NCBI GenBank assembly: GCA_029204045.2
Contig: CM055072.1
Coordinates: 2,131,376 to 2,195,375, forward strand
Origin: Tillandsia leiboldiana
Lineage: Eukaryota > Streptophyta > Magnoliopsida > Poales > Bromeliaceae
Reading direction: 5' to 3'
DNA: 64,000 nt
A program made the position numbers and the translations under genes. Below the pieces are notes generated by a model. That model searched no databases. It worked only from the letters and a program-made list of their open reading frames with translations, and was not told the origin of the DNA. Below are positions 10,725 to 22,865 of this stretch, piece after piece. Numbering within the stretch: the first letter of the stretch is position 1; the number at the start of each line of letters is the position of its first letter.

Positions 10725-11222
10725 AGAGGCGATGACGAGTAAGACCTTCCTAAACTTTCAAGTGCCTAAAGAAGGTTTTAAGGATTACTGATTGTTGTTG
10801 TAAACTGTGGGTAAAACTGTACCGAGACCCTCTCAACTGTATCATGTTTTGAAGTGAAGCCCCAAAGTTTTGAATATTTTCATCGGCATTTCCGTAGTTG
10901 TTGATTTTTTGCCCATCTATCCGTAGAGAAATTATTGCCCAGACTTGGTGAGAAGAGGCAATTATATTTGATGAGATCATCATACTGCATTTGAGTGGTT
11001 GAAACATATGATGCTATCTTATGTTTCTAAAATGTATGGAGACTTCCTCAACTATAGGCTATTTTGAACTAGATTCCCATATTTTAAAGATTTTGATGGC
11101 AAGGCATCTTGGATGGCAGTAAGGCAAACAGCTGCTTGCCATTAGGATTGATGTAATTCTGAAACAGAAGAGAGGAGTGGCGGTCTTTTTTATCTGATTG
11201 CTGAAATGCTAACCTGAGCCTC
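10725..11222 (+). ncRNA. Candidate structured RNA unit 8 (duplicated 5' module)
   Basis: Two 5' starts occur, AGAGGC at 10725 (with GATGACG) and AGAGGC at 10954, before a single 3' end with CTGA (11214-11217) and GCCTC (11218-11222). The hairpin module at 11101 (GGCATCTTGGATGGC) is present but its 3' arm is altered (GCTGCTTGCC). The AAAATGTATGGAGAC linker word is as in unit 1. Probably a decayed or rearranged copy. Confidence 0.28.
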
Positions 11223-11908
11223 CCTTTCAATAGTTTCTCCGACTTTTGTGTTAAGTATTCTATTATTTTATTTTATTTTATTTTATTTTTCAGAATGTTG
11301 TGTGTTATTTTTGCCAACGGATTGTATGTTTGAGGTTTTTCGAAGGTATTTGGCTTTCCATAATCAAGTTATGTTACTAAGAGTTGGATTTAGGTTTGTC
11401 CTTTTTGTACTTTATTTGCTTATAATTTCCTCATGTTCATTTCCCTTTTTTTCCTCATCGAAATTCCTTATTTCTTTTTAATATTGCATTAATATATGTT
11501 TCGATTTAATATAAAGGAATAGGTAAATGATTCTTCGTTTGATATTTTTTTTTTTGAAGATTTTTATTCTGGGGTTGATCTGGTTGAAGTATTCCATAAA
11601 ATTTTACATGCTTTTCCTTTGCTTTGGGATGCTGTTCAACAAGCTGATGACTTGGAGTCCACTCTGTAGAATCTCTTCTCGGACTTTTTTTTAAAATAAA
11701 CCCTTAAAAAATTTATAATTTGCCGAATGATCCTATCAAACTTTTATTTGGCAAAATTAATCTTATTTTGTCTAACTCAGAGCCAGGGTGGAAGAATAAG
11801 TAGGAAATGGCGAATCGTTCACCGTTTTTAATAAAATTTTAAAGACGATGAATCATTTACTGTCTTTTCCTTTTGGAAAGAGAGCGATAAACACAATCAC
11901 CTTTAGAA
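11223..11908. other. No gene seen
   Basis: T-rich sequence with a TTTTA run near 11265. The open frames are short and low-complexity, with no family resemblance. Confidence 0.4.
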
Positions 11909-12059
11909 AGAGGCGATGATGCTGAATAAAACCATCACGGTGTTTTCAATCAATTGAAGCATGCAACTGGTCTTCAATTCGATATGTTGACCATTCTCTT
12001 CTTCGATTTCCTTGGCTTAGGAAAGGTTTGATATCAAGGCAGCTTATATGGCCACAAGC

Positions 12060-12411
12060 AGGGGGGTATACATCTTGCCAGTTTGTCTGGTTCTGTACAG
12101 ATTTTCGAGAAATTGAACTGAGCCAGTTGTGGGCATGAACTGGACAGAAATATTTTTGCTCAGTTTGGCTATTTTTAATCAGTTTGAATTTTGATTTGAT
12201 CCGTCCCTGCCTCATCTGACTGAATAGTTTGATCATTAACTAACTGCTAATAATTATCGAATGATATTATATTCAATTGATTTGGTCCGTCGTGTTTTAG
12301 TTCTTAATTGGCACGCCAGATGAACTGCTATTGAAAAAACCGAAATAAATAAATGGCATGGTCTGGTTCGATGATTGGTTTGGACCGAATAGTGCAAACC
12401 CTTAGGGCCCG
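12060..12411. mobile_element. hAT-like MITE, diverged
   Basis: It begins GGGGGGTATACATCTTGCC and ends ATAGTGCAAACCCTTA, an approximate inverted pair, with complementary CCAGTTTG/CAAACTGG-type words inside. It sits directly beside the Tourist element. Confidence 0.4.
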
Positions 12412-12414
12412 TTT

Positions 12415-12857
12415 GGCAACCGGTATAAAGGGGGCCCGTTTGGCAACCGGTATAAAGGGGGGATAAGGGGGTTATCCCTCCCTTTATACCCAAACAGCAT
12501 TTAAGTATGGGGGGAACAGCTAGAACAGCTGTTCCCCCCCCATATCAGGTTATTCCGGTATAAGGGTGGAACAGCTGTTCCACCTGTTGCTTATTATTAT
12601 TATTTTTTTAATTAAATTTTTTTAAATTATAAGATATTTAAATTTATAAAATTTAAAATTTTTTTATTTTATTTTATAAATTTTAATCCCGTTTATTATT
12701 CTTATTCCTCTTTAACTTACCAAACACAATTTTTCTTATCCTGGTACAACTCTTATACTCAACCAAACACAAAATTACTATAATTCTTGCTTGTACCTGA
12801 ACTTATACCTATCCCCGGAATAATCAGTTTTCGCTTATACCCGAACCAAACACAGCC
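12415..12857. mobile_element. Tourist-like (PIF/Harbinger) MITE
   Basis: Flanked by TTA on both sides (12412-12414, 12858-12860), the TWA target used by PIF/Harbinger elements. The termini GGGCCCGTTTGGCAACCGG and CCGAACCAAACACAGCC are inverted copies. The left terminus is duplicated in tandem. The interior is AT-rich with no transposase. Confidence 0.7.
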
Positions 12858-13014
12858 TTAGCGATTAGGCTACTGCTTGCAGCTGCTTGCCTTCAATTTA
12901 TTCAGATTTGGGCAACAGAAGAGGAATGGGAGATCTATTCTGTCAGTGAGAAATTGGAATCTGAGCCTCTGCCTATTCTTTTATACAAATATATATGTAC
13001 AATGTGCTCACCGT

Positions 13015-13968
13015 TAGACAGGCTATATTTTGCGATTTGTTTGCTGCCAATTGTAGGCTTTTTGTTACAAAATTTTAGATTCATAGGTTTGTAATTAATA
13101 TTCATTATTATTTTATTTTGTTTGTTATATTTTTTGGAGTTATCCCTTTGTTGCTGTCCAACTAAACTTTTCCCAAGGGTTTGATGGCGAGGCAGCTTGG
13201 TTGGCTCATGGACACTTCGATTTTGAGCCACATGTCCGATTCACTTCTTTTCGAATCTGTAAGGTATTTTGCTTTAAAGTTCATTCATATTCTTTATGGC
13301 ATTATTTGACAAGCATTTTCTATTATTGACCTCGTCCTTCTTTCTCTTTGTGATTTTGCTGTAACGACCCTATCCGCTGGCAATAATAACTTGTTGGGCT
13401 CAAACCACTAGCCAAAAATACTTAAGCTCAGTTACTATTACTAGGGTGTGTGGTCTCTTATATTCCCAATCAAAATCGCTTTTCCATCCGATGTGGGACT
13501 ATTGGGTTGTTGTAGACTACTCCCGTTTAGAACTTGATGTTCTGGTCAGGTTCAAACCCAATCACACACAGACTAGAATTATCAGGTGATGTGAGATTCT
13601 AAAAGTGGCTCCTATGAGCTCATGGTTCTTACCAAATCTATGGTGTAGCACTTTGCTTCGCATAGCACTTAGTTTTCACACTTCTGGCTGGTATTCGGCT
13701 CTAATACTAATTGTAACGATCCGATCCACTAGCAATAATAACTCGTTGGATGCAAACCACCAGTCCAAAATGCTAAAGTCCCAGTTATTATTACTAAGGT
13801 GTGGCCTCTTATATTCCTAATTAGAACTCCTTTCTAATCTAACGTGGGACTATTGGGGTGCTACATTTGTGTAGTTCTTTTTTTGGTCATTTTGGGATTT
13901 TTTTCTGACTCGTTCTGCTTTTTAACTCCTTGCTGATTTGACTTCATGACTTTGTAGCATGGCACTTG
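13015..13968 (+). repeat. Segmental duplication, copy 1 (contains TRIM and hairpin remnant)
   Basis: Collinear with 15395-15862 apart from the inserted TRIM (13360-13865). Shared words include GAAATTTTAGATTCAAAGG-like, TGCTGTCCAACTAA, GGCAGCTTGGTTGGCTCA and CATGTCCGATTCACTTCTTT. In this copy the 3' half of the RNA-like hairpin (13187 onward) has been lost. Confidence 0.7.
13360..13865 (-). mobile_element. Complete TRIM retrotransposon
   Basis: LTRs of about 155 bp at 13360-13514 and 13712-13865 flank a 197-bp interior with no coding. Read on the - strand, the 5' LTR is followed by a degenerate tRNA-Met primer site (complement of GCTCTAATACTA), and a purine tract (complement of CTACTCCCGTTTAG) precedes the 3' LTR. 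Flanks are TTTGC and TTTGT, a target duplication with one mismatch. The left-hand (3') LTR keeps GTCCCACATCG - 24 nt - AATATAAG; in the right-hand LTR the first motif has mutated. Confidence 0.8.
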
Positions 13969-15395
13969 GTCGGATATAAACGGACATTTGATGAAACCAT
14001 ATCCACATCCTCTTTTTTTCTTTTTTCTTTTTTTTTTTTTTTTTTTTTTTTCTGGATTTGAATTCGGATACGGATACTAGTCGGATGCTAATTTTCGTTA
14101 CCATATTTGCTAAAAACAGATTCGGATACGATCGGATATTTCTTAAGATTCAAATATGGATTGGATATATATTCGGATACTATTCGAATGATTATATACC
14201 ATAGTTAGTTAACTCGGATTTGGCAAAAATTCGGTATGGGTATAATACGAATAAAATTTATATTATAATTTTTAAATTCGCTGAAAAATTCGGTTTAAAA
14301 AACGGGTTCATCAATTATTTGGATACGAGATTTATATGGGAACTTCACGTTCACCACTTAAAAATTCTGTATCAAAAATTCGGTTATTAAATTAAGCATT
14401 CAAATTTGATGCAACATTTGGTTCTGATCACTGTCTACCATCTACTAACAAGTAACAAATAACAATAGGGGACGCAGCGAATAAAATAAGTAATAACACT
14501 GTAACTCTTGAAATTTCTGTAACTGCGCATTCAATTAACTTCATTTTACTAGACAGATATCTAAAGCATATCCGTCTTGTACTTTAGCTTTATCAGTAGA
14601 TGGTTGGCTTTATATGCTTTCATATGTTCTTTTATTTGGCAGCAACAAAAATATTTTTAATGAGAAACAAGCCACAAAGCATTCTGTAGAGGGAGGATAA
14701 TTTAATCAACCTACTTTAGAAATAAAGAAAATACCTATTCAGGAAAAAGAGAAAAAAAAAATAATGAAAACACAATTCTAAGAGACTTCTTACGAAGAAC
14801 TAAAAAATTGGCCAATGGTTGAAAGATTAGAAAGTAACTAGTTGGTACATAAAAGAGAAAAATTAGATTAATTGAGAGTAAATATTAATTTCACTCACAA
14901 GTCACCAAAACTATGAATTAATACACAAATTTACAAAATCACAACTCACAAACTGGTGGTGGCAAGGAAGATGACGAGCAGCACGCGGCCCGGAGGGTTC
15001 CGATGGTAAGCGGCGCACGGCTCGTGAGGGGTTCCGATGGTGAGCGGCTTGGGAGGGTTCCGACCCGATGGCAACTTGGCAAGTGCACGTTGCCTGGGGG
15101 GAGTCCAAAGTTTCGATTTGATGGCGATCGCACGTGGCACGGGGGGGTTCCGACTTTCAATCCGATGGTGGCGAGCGGATGCGGCTTGGTGGGCGGGGTG
15201 GGATGAGGTGGGCGTGAGAGGGCGTGAGAACAGAGAAGAGAAGGTGGGGTGGGGGTGCTGTGAGCCTGTGATGGGGATTTTTTGTTTCTTTGAAAGAGGA
15301 AAGTGTTTTTCTTTAGATATATTCTATCCTGGTGGATAAAATCGAATATGGATGCAGATATTTTCGGATAATATTCTATCCGTTTCCACTTCTAC
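13966..15395. mobile_element. hAT-like non-autonomous element with GC-rich insert
   Basis: Both flanks carry hAT-type ATCGGATA words (GGTCGGATATAAACGGACAT on the left, GGATAATATTCTATCCGTTT on the right). It separates the two copies of the 13.0/15.4 kb duplication. The centre (14960-15290) is strikingly GC-rich with a repeated GGGTTCCGATGG word, unlike its AT-rich surroundings, possibly captured host DNA. No protein family was recognised. Confidence 0.4.
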
Positions 15396-15862
15396 TTCTA
15401 GATAGGCTCTTTTCTTATTTTGCCATTTGTTTTTGGCCAAATGTAGGCTATGTTATGAAATTTTAGATTCAAAGGTTCGTAATTAATATTCATTATATTT
15501 TTTATTTTGTTTGTTGTATTTTTTTTAGTTCTCCCTTTATTGCTGTCCAACTAAGCTTTTCCTGAGGTTTTGATGGCAAGGCAGCTTGGTTGGCTCAGAG
15601 AGCAGCTGCTGCAGCCTTTCTCTTGGATTATGGGCGACATGTCCGATTCACTTCTTTTCAAATCTGTAAGGCATTCTGCTTTAAGGTTCATTCATATGCT
15701 TTATGATATTATTTTACAAGCATTTTCTGTTATTTACTAGTTCCTTCTCTCTCCTCTTCATTTTGTGTAGTTCCTTCTTTTTACCTTTTTGGGATTGTAT
15801 CCAAACATTTTCTTCTTTTAAACTCCTTACTGATTTGACTTCGTGAGTTGGCCGCGTGGCAC
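15395..15862 (+). repeat. Segmental duplication, copy 2
   Basis: Matches 13015-13968 in order and keeps the full RNA-like hairpin module: GGCAGC (15580-15585) / GCTGCT (15605-15610). Confidence 0.7.
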
Positions 15863-16287
15863 CTGGACCTGACCCAATCTGATGGCATCTCTATTGTGCA
15901 TTACATAGGGAGTCCAAGCAGGTTTGCCATATTTGGGATTTGTAAAGCTTTTATACAATGCTACCATGCCATCTTGGCGAGATTGAGCCATTATGACCTA
16001 TTGCCGCTGCACTATTGCTGCCCCTGCTTTCGATGAAACTGCTTTTCCCAGATTAACTTTCGGCCTTTATGACATGACCGATTAGAGTGTGACCATTTGG
16101 CTGGGATGTAACTGTGAATGTAGTATGCATGCTGCTGCAGATGCAGCAGGTATACTAAACACACACAAGTACGTACGCATGCACGTATGGATGGACAGTT
16201 GGATGGATTGGTAAGTGAATGTGCATGCATGCATGCATTGATATATGTATGTATCCAGAATTTAGTGCTTGGATCAGGTTTGTTCCC
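15863..16287. other. No gene seen
   Basis: It holds a CTGCTGCAGATGCAGCAG palindrome near 16132 and ATGCATGCATGCATG words. No coding or transposon signature was recognised. Confidence 0.4.
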
Positions 16288-16509
16288 AAGGAGGCGATGA
16301 TGATTGGAGCAGGTGATGGCCGAATGCTAACCTCTCTCTCCTTAGAGTCTTCTTTCACTTCCCACACTAATGAGTTTGTTGGCGAGGCATCTTGGCCGCA
16401 AGGCTACGGATGCAGCCCGTTGCCTTTAGGAGGGAGTTGATTTAGACTCGAGGGGAGGCGGTGGGCGGTCTCTTCATCTCATCGATGAAACGCAAATCTG
16501 AGCCTCCTT
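16288..16509 (+). ncRNA. Candidate structured RNA unit 12 (best terminal stem)
   Basis: The 5' arm AAGGAGGC (16288-16295) pairs over 8 bp with GCCTCCTT (16502-16509). A perfect C box GATGATGA starts directly after the stem and CTGA (16498-16501) lies directly before it. Compared with units 1 and 4, one stem pair has changed from A-T to G-C on both arms. The hairpin GGCATC (16386-16391) / GATGC (16409-16413) is present. At 222 nt it is the shortest well-preserved unit. Inferred RNA gene or recent relic; snoRNA identity is not shown. Confidence 0.42.
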
Positions 16510-17066
16510 CCCCCCATTTTCTCCCAATATTTCTGCACTATGTTCTATTTATAGAAGAAGGTTTATCTCTTATGTTGCCAATGTGTTCTTTTTTGCTATT
16601 ATTTTTTTATGATTTGTTCTTTTGCTTTTTGGGTTTTGTTGCTAAGATGTTTGTTCTAAAGTTTTTCTTTTTATGCTTCTTTTCTTCTGATTTCCCCTTG
16701 CATTATAATCATCATGGATCTATTTTGCATATTCGTCCTTCAGATCTTTTGATACAGCTTTTGTATATCGGTTACCATGGAGCATTCAGATCTTTCGATA
16801 TAGCTTTTGTATACTTGGTTACCATAGTAGAGCAAGGGAGGGGTGGCTGTAGGAGGGCAATGTTGTTGTTTCTCTCTCTCCCTCCCTCTCTCTCTCCAGT
16901 GATGGAGGAAATTATCGTCAAATTTTAAGTGATCAGAGCCTGTAACCACATTCTTCTTCGGTGGTAGTTTTCATTGTAATTTTGTAGCATTGGAGAAGAT
17001 AAGATTGGAAGCTCTTTTGGATATTTTGGGGCTTCTAAAACATTGAAAGCTGGTGCTTTTAGTCTT
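16510..17066. other. No gene seen
   Basis: Pyrimidine-rich sequence with a CT tract near 16871-16897. Its open frames are low-complexity, with no recognisable domain. Confidence 0.4.
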
Positions 17067-17830
17067 GGGGTCCTATTTGGCTTAAATTATAGCGTTTCGT
17101 GTAAGTTCAGTTCGAACCACTTAATTCTTTTTTGAGGATAGCTTTTGCACTTAATTGTTATGTATGCAGAGATCTCACAATGATAGTACAGCTAAATCAT
17201 ACTTTTGGTTTTCAGACTTTGGTTTTTAAAATTCAATTTGTTGTAATTTATGACTTACAACATTTTAGATTGAAAGGATGAAATGACCTTTTTGCCCCCA
17301 TAGAAATTCTCATTTTCGCACCTACCTATGTCAAGTCTCGTCCTGAGCGTTGGAAAGCCTGCGCGCAACAAAACTCAGTTCTTGGGTTGGGAGTTTGAAA
17401 GTATGGAGGGCCTGTCCCAGCGCCTGCTACTGTAGCGCTGGGCGTCCGCACCCTGTTTGGGGAGCCTGAAAGTGCTTAGAACTCTAGTTTTTTGTTCTTT
17501 TCGCCTGCTTCCGATTCAACTTTAGTCCAAATGCATTTTGTTTCGAACTAAACTTGCTCTAATTCATTTTAATCATATTTTAAAATACGTTCAAGATGAT
17601 TAAGCCGCACTTTACTACTTTAGTGAAAGCCAGTGCTCCACAGGATCCTATTTGGCTTAAATTATAGCTTTTCGTGTAAGTTCAGTTTGAACCACTTATT
17701 GCTTTTTGAGTATGGTTTTTGCACTTAATTGGTATGTATGCAGAGATCTCACAATGATAGTACAGCTAAATCACACTTTTGGTTTTCAGACTTTGGTCTT
17801 TGAAATTCATTTTGTTGTAATTTTATGACT
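17067..17830 (+). repeat. Direct repeat pair, about 190 bp each
   Basis: 17067-17255 recurs at 17643-17830; both contain GGCTTAAATTATAGC, ATGTATGCAGAGATCTCACA and TTTGGTTTTCAGACTTTGGT. The spacer holds a CCTGCGCGCAACAAAAC stretch of unknown nature. Confidence 0.75.
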
Positions 17831-19204
17831 TCGACTTTTTAGATTGTTGCAAACAAGTTCTACAATCCAATTTCGTTGAATAAGTACTGATGTATTGCTA
17901 GTATGGCGGTGGTGTAGCAGTGTTATGATTGATAGCGTGAAATGATTATAATATCTACATTCTTACTACATTAGCGACACATTAGTATCTAGTCGGCTAT
18001 ATTGGGCCGTGAGATGTAGATTGCAACAATTTCAAAAGTTGTGAGACAAGTTATAAAAAAATTAAGATTTGAGTACCAAAATGCAATTTAGCTCTGAAAG
18101 TACCTGTTTTCTTTCTCATTATTGCAACTAAAAATGCTTGAAGGTTCAATGTGCTCCAAGATGATTATTTTTTAACAAATAGTAGGATATTTATACTAAT
18201 TGGGAGGACATGGTGGTTTTAACTTCCAGGTATTGTTGGTTCTTATGTTTTCTGCTCGTTACATATTTATGAGGGTAAAATGTGTTGCCAGTTCCTGTAA
18301 ATTTCCTGATTTCATTGAAACAATCTTGCTTGTGAAGTTCTAGGTAAATTGCACCTTAGGTTATCATTGTTTTTAAAAAAGGGTGAATTGTATCATTAGT
18401 TTGTGACCTCTTTTTGATATTTTTAATTCTATTTTTAAAATTTTAACATTTATATTCCAGTCCTTAGTATTATTAGTTGTTTCAGTTAAAGTTTCTGTTG
18501 TCGAAATATGTGGTAATTTTAATGGTAAGTGCTGTTAGCTTTGCCACTTCAGGATCAAACCATGTTTTGTGATAATTTTTAATGTTATTTGATAAAATTA
18601 TATAATAAGTATTTAAAAAAATTTTGTTGTTAAAGAAAATAAATATTTTATGCTATTATGTGTGGGCATATATGTATGTTCTTGTGTTATGGTATTTAAA
18701 TCATTGGTTTTAAGTGTTAGGAATTCACAGGTGGGGACTTACACATTGAGTAATTAATGAAAAAGCTGAGGAGTTGATACATATTGCCATGCATGACTTT
18801 GTAAGTCTGGAAGTGATTTTTGGTTTAATAAAGTGTTTGACAATATTGTTTATGGCTTTGATTTTTGGAATTCGTTTTTTAAGTTTTAATGTTCAAAATT
18901 AGAAACAGTTAAAATTTATTTTTTGAAGTCTGATTTTGATTTCGGATTTAAATTTTGGTTATAATAGTTTGTATTTGAGGGGTATTCATTTAATTGATGT
19001 GGGTTAATAGTTTTATGATTTAAAAGATTCTCTTGAGTCATGATTAAGGTGATAGGATGGTTTGTTCTCTTAAAAAGAGTTAGGCTTGATGTGGGATGGT
19101 TCTGCAGATGTGCTAGGTACACTTTGAACCTGTGAAATATAAAGGTTTTTTTTTTTTTTTTTTTTCTTGAGAGAGAGGTAGTATGCTATCTGCTGGGATT
19201 CAGG
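17831..19204. other. No gene seen
   Basis: AT-rich intergenic sequence. No open frame resembles a known protein and no transposon termini were found. Confidence 0.4.
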
Positions 19205-19209
19205 TATCA

Positions 19210-19681
19210 TGTGACACTCCCAATAGTCCCACATCGGATGTGGATGGAATTGTGATTGGATTTATATGAGACATTACACTAGTAATAATAATTGGGCTTA
19301 AGCATTTTGGGCTGTGGTTTGGGCCCAACGAGTTATAATTGCTAGTGGGTCGGGTCGTTATATTTGGTATCAGAGCTAATAACCAGCCGGAAGTGTGCGG
19401 CGAGTCTCGGCTGAGCCTGGGTCTAGATGACAGGGCTAGCGAGACAAGTCTCACATCGCCTGGTGATCTTGGGCTGCTCTGTATGTGTTTGGGTTGACGA
19501 GGACGTCAGGCCTAAACGGGGAGAGTCTGTGACGCTCCCAATAGTCCCACATTGGATGTGGATGGAATTGTGATTGAATTTATATGAGACATGAACACTA
19601 GTAATAATAACTGGGCTTAAGCATTTTGGGCTGTAGTTTGGGCCCAACGAGTTATTATTGCTAGTGGGCCGAATCGTTATA
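19210..19681 (+). mobile_element. Complete TRIM retrotransposon with perfect TSD
   Basis: LTRs 19210-19362 and 19528-19681 (about 154 bp, few differences). Primer site TGGTATCAGAGC at 19365-19376 is the standard complement of initiator tRNA-Met. A purine tract (AACGGGGAGAG) precedes the right LTR. TATCA occurs on both sides (19205-19209, 19682-19686). The interior is about 165 bp with no coding, so movement must have used proteins supplied in trans. The left LTR has GTCCCACATCG (19226-19236) and a TTATATGA-type TATA about 25 nt downstream. Confidence 0.9.
19226..19270 (+). promoter_or_regulatory. USE-like plus TATA-like pair in TRIM LTR
   Basis: GTCCCACATCG matches the plant snRNA upstream sequence element RTCCCACATCG at all positions. 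A TATA-like TTATATGAG begins 25 nt later. The copies at 4477 and 13360 show 24 nt and a better TATA (TATATAAG, AATATAAG). In plant snRNA genes about 24 bp spacing goes with Pol III and about 34 bp with Pol II. No function has been shown for this LTR. Confidence 0.5.
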
Positions 19682-19686
19682 TATCA

Positions 19687-20429
<743 letters not shown>

Positions 20430-21044
20430 ATAATTCTGTTATGAGTATTTTGTGCTATTAAATATTTATTGATAGATTTATTTTTTTAATTATTTTTATT
20501 TTTTAGACTATAGGGTTCAATATCATTTTAATTGCATATTATTTTATTCAAGAGGCAAAAATTTAGTAGTATTAATTATTTGGTGATATTAATAGTATAG
20601 TAATTTAATTCTATGTATAAGTTTGACTATTATGTTATTGATAGTATTAAATATTTAGTATTACTAAATTTTTTATATTTAAATTTATTTTTTTTAATTA
20701 TTTTTATTTTTATTTTTTAGGTTATATTATTTTTTCAGTCATGCACTGCAGAGGTTGTGGGACATGCTCATTGTAGAGAGAGAAAGAGGATGATTGAAGA
20801 GCTTAAAAGTCATGCAAGTTTCCTTTTTGAGGGTCCTCTCACTATATCTATTAGAGGGATGGAGAGAAAAGAGGGTGACATATCCATGCATGGATGCATG
20901 CATTTTATATGCTATGTCTACATACATATATAATGCATAACTTGCATGTTTATGTGATATGTACATACATATATAATGCATAACTCAAAATAAAACTAAT
21001 GTAAAAAGGTCACAAATTTAATCATATATATTCTTTAAGGGGCG

Positions 21045-21325
21045 TTTGGATCGGGTTATCTTGATAGGATTACAGATAATTCTGTCAGGATTACTGTGTT
21101 TGGAGGAATCCTACCTGTAATCTATTCGGTAATATAAGATTCTAAAAGATGCAGAATTAATCCAAAACATTATTGGGGAAAGATTTCAAAAGATGCAGAA
21201 TTAATCCAAAACATTATTGGGGAAGGGGTGTATGTTGCATTACTGGGGTAATGTTGTAGTTAATGTAAAATAACAAGTTTACTTTCGAGTATCCCTAAAC
21301 AGGAGATCATTTCATCTCATCTTTT
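21045..21325. mobile_element. Possible PIF/Harbinger-type MITE remnant
   Basis: It starts GGGGCGTTTGGATCGGGTTA, like Tourist termini, and contains a direct repeat (AAAAGATGCAGAATTAATCC twice, near 21145 and 21189). No matching right terminus was found. Confidence 0.3.
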
Positions 21326-21442
21326 CACGTTCGCCACCCCCCTCTCTCTCCCGAGATTGCCGTACGGACCTCTATCTCGCCCAAGCAAGCCGGGGACACG
21401 ATCGCCATCTCCTCTCTCTTCCGCCGTACGGACCTCCTTCTC

Positions 21443-21592
21443 TCGCCCAAGCAAACCGCGGCCGTCCCCTCTCAAGCCGTGGCCGCCCCTCTCTCTCTTA
21501 GGCGATCTTAAATTGTATCGCCCAAGCAAACCGCGGCTGTCCCCTCTCAAGCCGTGGCCGTCCCTCTCTCTCTTAGGCGATCTCAAATTGTA
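21443..21592. repeat. GC-rich tandem duplication, 2 x 75 bp
   Basis: TCGCCCAAGCAAACCGCGG starts at 21443 and 21518. A partial third copy lies upstream (near 21380). The island 21320-21600 is much richer in GC than its flanks. Frames on both strands are open only because of the repeat; no protein family was recognised. Confidence 0.8.
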
Positions 21593-21625
21593 TCTCCCTT
21601 TATGGAGATAAATGGCATGTTTGGC

Positions 21626-22219
21626 AATTTGTGACATGGGTGATATTTTAGTCATCAAATTTTAATTTTTTATAATTTTTAATTTAAATTTTTAAAATTA
21701 TTGTAATTAAGTTTTATAATTTAATTTAATAAATTAAATATTGAAATATAATTGATATAAAAGTAATGTATTATTTTAATTATTGGCTTATTATCAATTA
21801 CAATGCTGTTCCATTATTTTTATTTTAACAATATATCAATAATGATATATCATTAATATGAAGTTAGGTAATGTAGTAGTGTTGAAATAGATGCTGCATT
21901 AATAATTATGTTATATTATTTTTATATTAGTAATGCGGTAAAATTTAATCAGTTAATTTAGATTGTAAAATTTGATTATAATACTTTTAAAAATTTATAT
22001 AAAAAATTATGGCAAATTAAAATTTAATGGGTAAATTGTGTATGCTTTGTAGTTTAATGGTCGAATTCTACTGTTGACAAAATCGTATCTACATCCATAA
22101 TTTTACTCGAAAGTGAATTCGAATGCCAATATGTATCTATAGCCGTCAAATTTATCATATTACATGAAAAAGTAAATTTGGATTCAAATATAAGTTGGAT
22201 TTATTTTTGAATATTATTT
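21626..22219. other. No gene seen
   Basis: Strongly AT-rich sequence leading to the Copia insertion site. Confidence 0.4.
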
Positions 22220-22224
22220 GGATA

Positions 22225-22608
22225 TGTTAGAAAAATAATCGCACTAATTTTGATTGTCATTAAATTATCTAACTGTTTTTTATTTAAAATTTAATAACAT
22301 AACTTACCTTTAATCGCTATTCAAAAATTGTAGATGAAAGAAATTAATCGGGAAGCATGCGAGGCACTGCCCTAAGGCGTATTTTCGTCATTCGTGCGGA
22401 TTAATCGGAGACACCACCCCAAGGTACGACCGGAATTCTTCTTCCTACGTGCACGACCGCGGAAGAAGTTGAAGGAGATTTTCTCACCACCCGATAAACA
22501 AAATTAACCAAATAAAATAAAATAAAAAACTTAAAACAACTTTTTTTTCTTTGTTTCTTTCTTTCTTTCTCTATTCTTTTCTTAACACTAACTCCTATAT
22601 CCCATACC

Positions 22609-22679
<71 letters not shown>

Positions 22680-22865
22680 AGCAGTGAAAAGGAGAATTAA
22701 CGTTGGTTCCATGCCGTTGGGTTGGAACCCAACGTTAATTCTATTAAACGCAGTAACGTTCCAACGTTAAAAAATGCAATAAATAAAAATTAATTAGTAA
22801 ATAAAAATTAATAATAACATAAATTATTGTTGAGGGTTTTAGGAATTTTGATTTTTATTTCAACA
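22225..22865 (-). repeat. Copia 3' LTR
   Basis: 641 bp, TGTTAG...CAACA on the + strand. It contains an (AT)n tract (22614-22678) much longer than the one in the partner LTR, and an internal hairpin GTTGGGTTGGAACCCAAC (22706-22723). Confidence 0.85.

Larger units (their letters stand above)
11909..12970 (+). ncRNA. Candidate structured RNA unit 9, split by nested transposons
   Basis: The 5' part has AGAGGC (11909-11914) then GATGATG. The 3' part has CTGA (12961-12964) then GCCTCT (12965-12970). Between them the hairpin module is cut at about 12058 and resumes near 12861. The inserted DNA is a hAT-like MITE followed by a Tourist-type MITE. The resumed 3' part (CAGCTGCTTGCCTTCA...) aligns with unit 8 at about 11130, so the gap is an insertion. 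The copy must predate both MITEs. Confidence 0.33.

Noticed and set aside
19365..19376. tRNA-like word TGGTATCAGAGC
   Set aside because: It is the retrotransposon primer binding site beside the LTR, not a tRNA gene.
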